Positions 61,001-64,000 of a stretch of DNA of 64,000 nt are shown here, one piece after another. Below the pieces are notes generated by a model, which was given only the letters and a program-made list of their open reading frames with translations, was not told the origin of the DNA and made no database searches. Each line of letters opens with the position of its first letter. Position 1 is the first letter of the stretch. Source of the stretch: Roseibium marinum (GTDB taxonomy: Bacteria; Pseudomonadota; Alphaproteobacteria; Rhizobiales; Stappiaceae); the NCBI RefSeq assembly GCF_002906165.1, contig NZ_PPCN01000013.1, positions 114,828 to 178,827 on the forward strand, read 5' to 3'. The translations under genes were made by a program, and so were the position numbers.

Positions 61001-61341
61001 AGATCTTCGCGAAGCTCCTCCGGATAATCGAAGGGCCAGTCCTCGGCGCTCTCCTCGACGAAAAAGTCGAAGGGATTGTAGACCGTCATGTCGGCGACGA
61101 GATCGACTTCGATCTTGAATTCGCGCACGGGCTCGGGAAAGACGAATCTGGCCAGCCAGTTGCCGTAAGGGTCCTGCTGATGATTGACGAAATGACCCTG
61201 CGGCGAAACCTTCAGCGAATGAGACAGAACGCGGGTGCGGCTGTGCGGAACCGGGCGGAGGCGGATGATCTGCGGGCTCAAGGTGACCGGCCGGTCATAT
61301 CGGTAATGGGTCAGATGGTAGATGCTTGCGCGAATGGACAT
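58009..61341 (-). CDS. Large transglutaminase-DUF2126 protein
   Basis: 1110 aa, cytoplasmic. The N-terminal transglutaminase-like domain (about 1-300) has triad Cys180 (RGTGSCRDSS), His229 (TDLHAWAEV) and Asp245 (GLDPTSGLL). The remaining 800 residues are DUF2126, with EPTFVSIDDFEADEWN, GTGGGNHVVVGG and VYHVAHPGGRSYDTFPVNGN near the end. This protein, the ATP-grasp-alpha-E fusion and the smaller transglutaminase occur together widely in bacteria and are predicted to build or process peptides. All three genes are in order on the minus strand here. Confidence 0.93.
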   Translation of the reverse strand: MSIRASIYHLTHYRYDRPVTLSPQIIRLRPVPHSRTRVLSHSLKVSPQGHFVNHQQDPYGNWLARFVFPEPVREFKIEVDLVADMTVYNPFDFFVEESAEDWPFDYPEELREDLQIYRRTEPTGPHLKAFLDTVPRDRLRTIDFIVALNAKVSRAVGYVIRMEAGVQTPEETFERGTGSCRDSSWLLVQALRHLGFAARFVSGYLIQLKPDLEALDGPSGTDHDFTDLHAWAEVYLPGAGWIGLDPTSGLLTGESHIPLAATPHYTNAAPIVGLASHAEVDFSFDMKINRVAEHPRITKPFSEEAWTALNRLGEDVDRVLVQEDVRLTMGGEPTFVSIDDFEADEWNTEAVGPTKREKADVLIRRLRKRFAPGGFLHYGQGKWYPGETLPRWTFSLYWRRDEKPIWNDPDLIAEEGKDTGADADMSDALLRQIAKRLDVDPQYVVPAYEDPAVWLVKEANLPENVTPDNSELEDAEARHRIARVFDRGLSSPSGHVLPIQRWQAKASGHKWRSENWKLRREALFLVPGDSPVGYRIPLESLPHVPPAQYPYTNIADPTVPRGPLPEFPVGPRPDRPQEVAQFTAAGPQQERQEQKLPDGEIGDATVRTALSVEPRDGRLCVFMPPVEAIEDYLELIAAAETAATDLGIPVHIEGYPPPPDPRMNVIRVAPDPGVIEVNIHPAASWKECVAITEGVYEEARNTRLGADKFMIDGKHTGTGGGNHVVVGGATPLDSPFMRRPDLLRSLILHWQRHPSLSYLFSGLFIGPTSQAPRVDEARHDGLYELEVALSQIKRPNEGPTPFPWLIDRLLRNLLVDVTGNTHRAEICIDKLYSPDGPTGRLGLVEFRGFEMPPDPRMSLAQQLLMRALIARLWQRPLSGNLTRWGTALHDRFMLPHYVWTDFQDVLRDLDHHGFAVRPDWFEAQAEFRFPFCGEIEVEGIHLELRQALEPWHVLGETGAIGGTVRYTDSSTERLQVKLTTSDPERYTVTCNRRMMPLRKTETNGVAVAGVRYKAWQPSMALHPVHPVDAPLTFDIFDRWSGRAIGGCVYHVAHPGGRSYDTFPVNGNEAEARRLARFEPHGHTPGLYTPEEEHPHPEFPLTLDLRRPHYV

Positions 61342-61707
61342 GAAATGACCCTGTGAGGCTTTGAAACTCTGGAGCTAGATTTTCACATAATGCTACAGCG
61401 CACCATGTCTTTCTGCAGGCGGAGGCAAGCGCGCTCCCTGGGAAGGGCAAAGCGTTTTCAAATCATCTTAGTTCTTGATCTTGTTGTCAGGATGGCTGCA
61501 TTTGGCGGTTGTGCACGCGCGCAACAGATCAATTTAAATGCTGGCTGAGGCGTTCGAAAGCAACTATATCCGGCGATAAGGTGTGAAAATGCCGGCGGCA
61601 GCCGCAGAATGCGGACATGGCGGCCTGGACACTTTCGTAAAGCGATCGGATGCCCGTTGATCAAGTAGGAAGCCGTTGCGTGAAGAACCGGGATATGAAG
61701 GACTGCA
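61342..61707. other. Intergenic region, divergent promoters
   Basis: 366 bp between the divergent DUF2126 and periplasmic-binding-protein genes. No gene, repeat or convincing operator seen. It probably carries both promoters. Confidence 0.5.
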
Positions 61708-62796
61708 ATGGCGTTTAGACTGCTTTGGATCTGGTGTTTCCTGACGTTTGCAGGCGTCGCGCAATCTGCCGATTTCCGTGTAACATTCATAAATCCGGGT
61801 GGTGAGACCGGCTTCTGGGGGGACGTCTCCAGAACCATGGCCGCCGCGGCGGCTGACCTGAACGTGGAACTCGAAATCCTCTATGCCGACCGGCAGCCCT
61901 ACATCATGGAGGCGCTGCTCAAGAAGCGGCTGGATGATGGCGATCTCCCGGACTATTTTGTTCTCGTGAACGAGAACCAGTCGGCCGCCCGGTTGCTTCA
62001 ACTCATGGATGGCAAGCCCAGCAAGGTTTTCTTTCTGCTGAACAAGCTAACCGCCAAACAGAAAAACAATCTCGAACGGCACAATATCGACCTTCGCAAC
62101 ATCGTGGCGTCCATCGTTCCGGACAATGAAACCGCCGGTTACGAGATGGCTCAGTCCCTCATCGAGAAAGCCCGCAAGCTCAAGCCGCAGGGGGAGCCGA
62201 TCCACCTGCTGGCGCTGACCGGCGACACGACCACACCTGCCGGTCTTCAAAGGGAGACGGGCATGCTGCGCGCGGTTGCCGACAATCCCGATGTGAGGCT
62301 GCTGCACGCGATCCCCACCGACTGGAACGAGACGATCGCCTTCAGGCGCGCCAGGGACGTGTTTGCGCGCACGAAGGTGGATGTTGTCTGGGGGGCGAAT
62401 GACGATATCGCCTTCGGCGCGCTGAAAGCCGCCGTGGAGGCCGGTCTGATACCGGGCGAGAACATCTTTTTCGCCGGGCTCAACTGGTCTTTGCGCGGCA
62501 TGGAGGCTGTGCGCGAACAAAATTTGACCATGACCCATGGCGGACATTTTTTCGCCGGCGCCTGGTCCATGGTGATGCTGCGCGACCACTTCTTCAGAAC
62601 CGTCGAGGGCGAAGTCTTTGTCGATGTCCTGTTCAAGATGTCGCCGGTCACGCTGGAGAATGTGGACCTGTATCTGACAAATCTCGGTGACGGCAACTGG
62701 GAGAAAATAGATTTCAGTCAGTTCCGCAAGACCGGAAGCGGCCGGAGCCATTATGATTTTTCCGCCAGCGCCATCCTTGAAGCCGCGGGGAGCTGA
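61708..62796 (+). CDS. Orphan periplasmic sugar-binding-type protein
   Basis: 362 aa with a signal peptide ending VAQSA before DFRVTFINPG; AAGGA precedes the ATG. It has the type I periplasmic fold (Peripla_BP_4/LacI-like), with GGETGFWGDVSRTMAAAA, VVWGANDDIAFGALKAAVE and a typical hinge at DWNETIAFRRARDV. No ABC permease or ATPase follows; instead the tryptophan dioxygenase starts 15 bases on. It may feed a distant transporter or present ligand to a sensor or chemoreceptor. Function unknown. Confidence 0.85.
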   Translation: MAFRLLWIWCFLTFAGVAQSADFRVTFINPGGETGFWGDVSRTMAAAAADLNVELEILYADRQPYIMEALLKKRLDDGDLPDYFVLVNENQSAARLLQLMDGKPSKVFFLLNKLTAKQKNNLERHNIDLRNIVASIVPDNETAGYEMAQSLIEKARKLKPQGEPIHLLALTGDTTTPAGLQRETGMLRAVADNPDVRLLHAIPTDWNETIAFRRARDVFARTKVDVVWGANDDIAFGALKAAVEAGLIPGENIFFAGLNWSLRGMEAVREQNLTMTHGGHFFAGAWSMVMLRDHFFRTVEGEVFVDVLFKMSPVTLENVDLYLTNLGDGNWEKIDFSQFRKTGSGRSHYDFSASAILEAAGS

Positions 62797-62811
62797 CCCT
62801 AGGAGAGTTCG

Positions 62812-63666
62812 ATGACAGACAGCAACGACCCTGGCGGTGCATACGATCCGGCAACGGAAGGTGCTGAAACGGCATTTTCCGACAAGATGTCCTACAGCGA
62901 CTATCTGGGTCTTTCCCGGATACTGACGGCGCAATCGCCGCTGTCGGACGCTCCCGACGAACTCCTCTTCATCATCCAGCACCAAACGTCCGAGCTCTGG
63001 ATGAAGCTGATGCTGCATGAGCTGCACGGGGCGCGGCAGGCGATCATCGACGATCACATGCCGGAAGCCATGAAACTGCTGGCCCGGGTCAGCCGGATCA
63101 TGGAACAGCTCAACTCGGCCTGGGACGTGCTGCGCACCATGACCCCGAGCGATTACACCCGGTTCCGCGATGCGCTGGGCGCCTCCTCGGGTTTTCAGTC
63201 ACTGCAGTACCGCCTGATCGAATACGCGCTCGGCAACCGCAACGAGGCAATGATCAGACCGCATGAACACGATCCGGAAAGCGTTGCGCTTCTAAGGGAA
63301 GAACTCGACCGGCCGAGCCTTTACCAGGTGGTGCTCTCTTTTGCCCGCAGGCGCGGTTTCGACGTTCCCGATGAGATCACGGCGACGCCGGCGGGAGAAC
63401 CGCATCGGGAGGTTGCCGAGATCATGGAGCTGTGGCGGATCGTGTACAGTGACCCGTCCGCGCATTGGGCGCTTTACGAAGTCGGTGAGAAGCTGGTGGA
63501 TCTGGAGGATTATTTCCGCCGCTGGCGCTTCAATCACGTGACGACGGTCGAACGGGTCATCGGGTTCAAACGCGGGACCGGCGGGACGGGGGGCGTCTCC
63601 TACCTGAAGCGCATGCTGGAGGTCGAACTGTTCCCGGAACTCTGGCATGTCAGAACCGTGTTGTGA
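62812..63666 (+). CDS. kynA: Tryptophan 2,3-dioxygenase
   Basis: 284 aa heme enzyme opening the indole ring of L-tryptophan to N-formylkynurenine. Landmarks are MSYSDYLGL, the distal His57 in FIIQHQTSELWMKL, FRDALGASSGFQSLQYR, and the proximal heme ligand His242 in RWRFNHVTTVERVIG. Length matches Xanthomonas TDO closely. AGGAGAG lies upstream of the ATG. It seems co-transcribed with the periplasmic binding protein just before it. Kynureninase and formamidase genes are not in the window. Confidence 0.96.
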   Translation: MTDSNDPGGAYDPATEGAETAFSDKMSYSDYLGLSRILTAQSPLSDAPDELLFIIQHQTSELWMKLMLHELHGARQAIIDDHMPEAMKLLARVSRIMEQLNSAWDVLRTMTPSDYTRFRDALGASSGFQSLQYRLIEYALGNRNEAMIRPHEHDPESVALLREELDRPSLYQVVLSFARRRGFDVPDEITATPAGEPHREVAEIMELWRIVYSDPSAHWALYEVGEKLVDLEDYFRRWRFNHVTTVERVIGFKRGTGGTGGVSYLKRMLEVELFPELWHVRTVL

Positions 63667-63745
63667 TGCTTTCGTTCGAATAAGCCATATCCTTTCAACC
63701 AATTGCAGGTTTTCTATCGTCGAAAGTGCCGATAGAGTGTCCTGT

Positions 63746-63770
63746 AAAAGGGCCGCGACAGACGGCCTTT
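63746..63770 (+). terminator. Possible terminator after kynA
   Basis: A short GGCCG/CGGCC stem with a 7-base loop, extended by A-T pairs and followed by TTT, about 80 bases after the kynA stop. The T-run is short, so confidence is limited. Confidence 0.4.
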
Positions 63771-63800
63771 GGGATGACTTTAAAAAGAGGGGAAGTTTAC

Positions 63801-64000
63801 ATGTTCAACAAATTTGCTGCCGGGGTGGGCCTTCTGGCCGTCCTCTCCGCTCCCGCATTCGCCGGACCGGTGAAGGTTGGCATGATCACGACGCTTTCGG
63901 GCGGAGGCGCTGGTCTGGGGATCGATGTGCGCGACGGTTTCCTGCTGGCTGTGAAACAGTCCGGCAACACCGACATGGAGGTGATCGTCGAGGACGACCA
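63801..64000 (+). CDS. HAAT-family ABC transporter substrate-binding protein, N-terminal part
   Basis: The first 66 codons are in the window. A signal peptide (MFNKFAAGVGLLAVLSAPAFA) is followed by GPVKVGMITTLSGGG, the start of a Leu/Ile/Val-type binding protein. AGAGGGG lies upstream of the ATG. The rest of the gene, and possibly its transporter, lies to the right. Confidence 0.88.
   Translation, partial: MFNKFAAGVGLLAVLSAPAFAGPVKVGMITTLSGGGAGLGIDVRDGFLLAVKQSGNTDMEVIVEDD

Overview
The window is GC-rich DNA that is almost fully coding, and it reads as a marine or plant-associated alphaproteobacterium. The main clues are a C4-pathway 5-aminolevulinate synthase with an FNR/FixK-type box, an IolR-like RpiR regulator, many sugar ABC transporters each with a local regulator, and the short intergenic palindromes common in Rhizobiales and Stappiaceae relatives. 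A Roseibium/Labrenzia-like genome is my best guess, but that is inference. I see no rRNA, tRNA, CRISPR array, phage gene or transposase.

Layout. 1-5.9 kb: a CUT2 sugar ABC transporter, an RpiR/IolR-like regulator and two Gfo/Idh/MocA dehydrogenases, probably for an inositol-type cyclitol, with two near-identical operators. 6.0-6.7 kb: a FrnE-like thiol oxidoreductase. 6.8-19.2 kb: a galactoside catabolic locus with GH42 beta-galactosidase, GH36 alpha-galactosidase, an SDR sugar dehydrogenase, SMP-30 lactonase, DgoK, DgoA, a CUT1 transporter, a divergent IclR regulator and a MalK-type ATPase. It is a De Ley-Doudoroff route whose dehydratase is not in the window. 19.8-26.4 kb: a branched-chain-amino-acid-type (HAAT) ABC operon ending in an alpha/beta hydrolase. 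26.4-30.5 kb: a six-gene minus-strand operon holding a Rieske-glutamate-synthase-like flavoprotein and a ferric-reductase-like membrane cytochrome fused to a Rieske domain, with small membrane proteins. 30.5-34.1 kb: a Na+/H+ antiporter, a DUF1194 secreted protein and HemA. 34.4-38.2 kb: TetR regulator, enoyl-CoA hydratase/isomerase, acyl-CoA synthetase and two MaoC-like hotdog proteins. 38.3-39.5 kb: ArsR/AHSA1 pair and a DUF427 protein.

39.7-50.4 kb: glycerate 2-kinase, a CofD-like protein, a LacI regulator, a CUT1 transporter with an unusual periplasmic insert, a GH63 mannosylglycerate-hydrolase-type enzyme and a second MalK-type ATPase. Together these suggest uptake and breakdown of a glycosylglycerate compatible solute, with the released glycerate entering glycolysis as 2-phosphoglycerate. 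51.0-52.8 kb: a chemoreceptor. 53.1-61.3 kb: a secreted trypsin-like protease and a transglutaminase / ATP-grasp-alpha-E / DUF2126 cluster. 61.7-64 kb: an orphan periplasmic binding protein, tryptophan 2,3-dioxygenase and the start of another HAAT binding protein.

The most notable signals are a 20-bp operator shared between the TetR gene at 34.4 kb and the HAAT operon promoter at 19.8 kb, the glycosylglycerate-type locus with a DUF11-like domain inside an ABC permease, the Rieske/ferric-reductase redox operon, and two very long intergenic palindromes (52971-53080 and 55520-55567).
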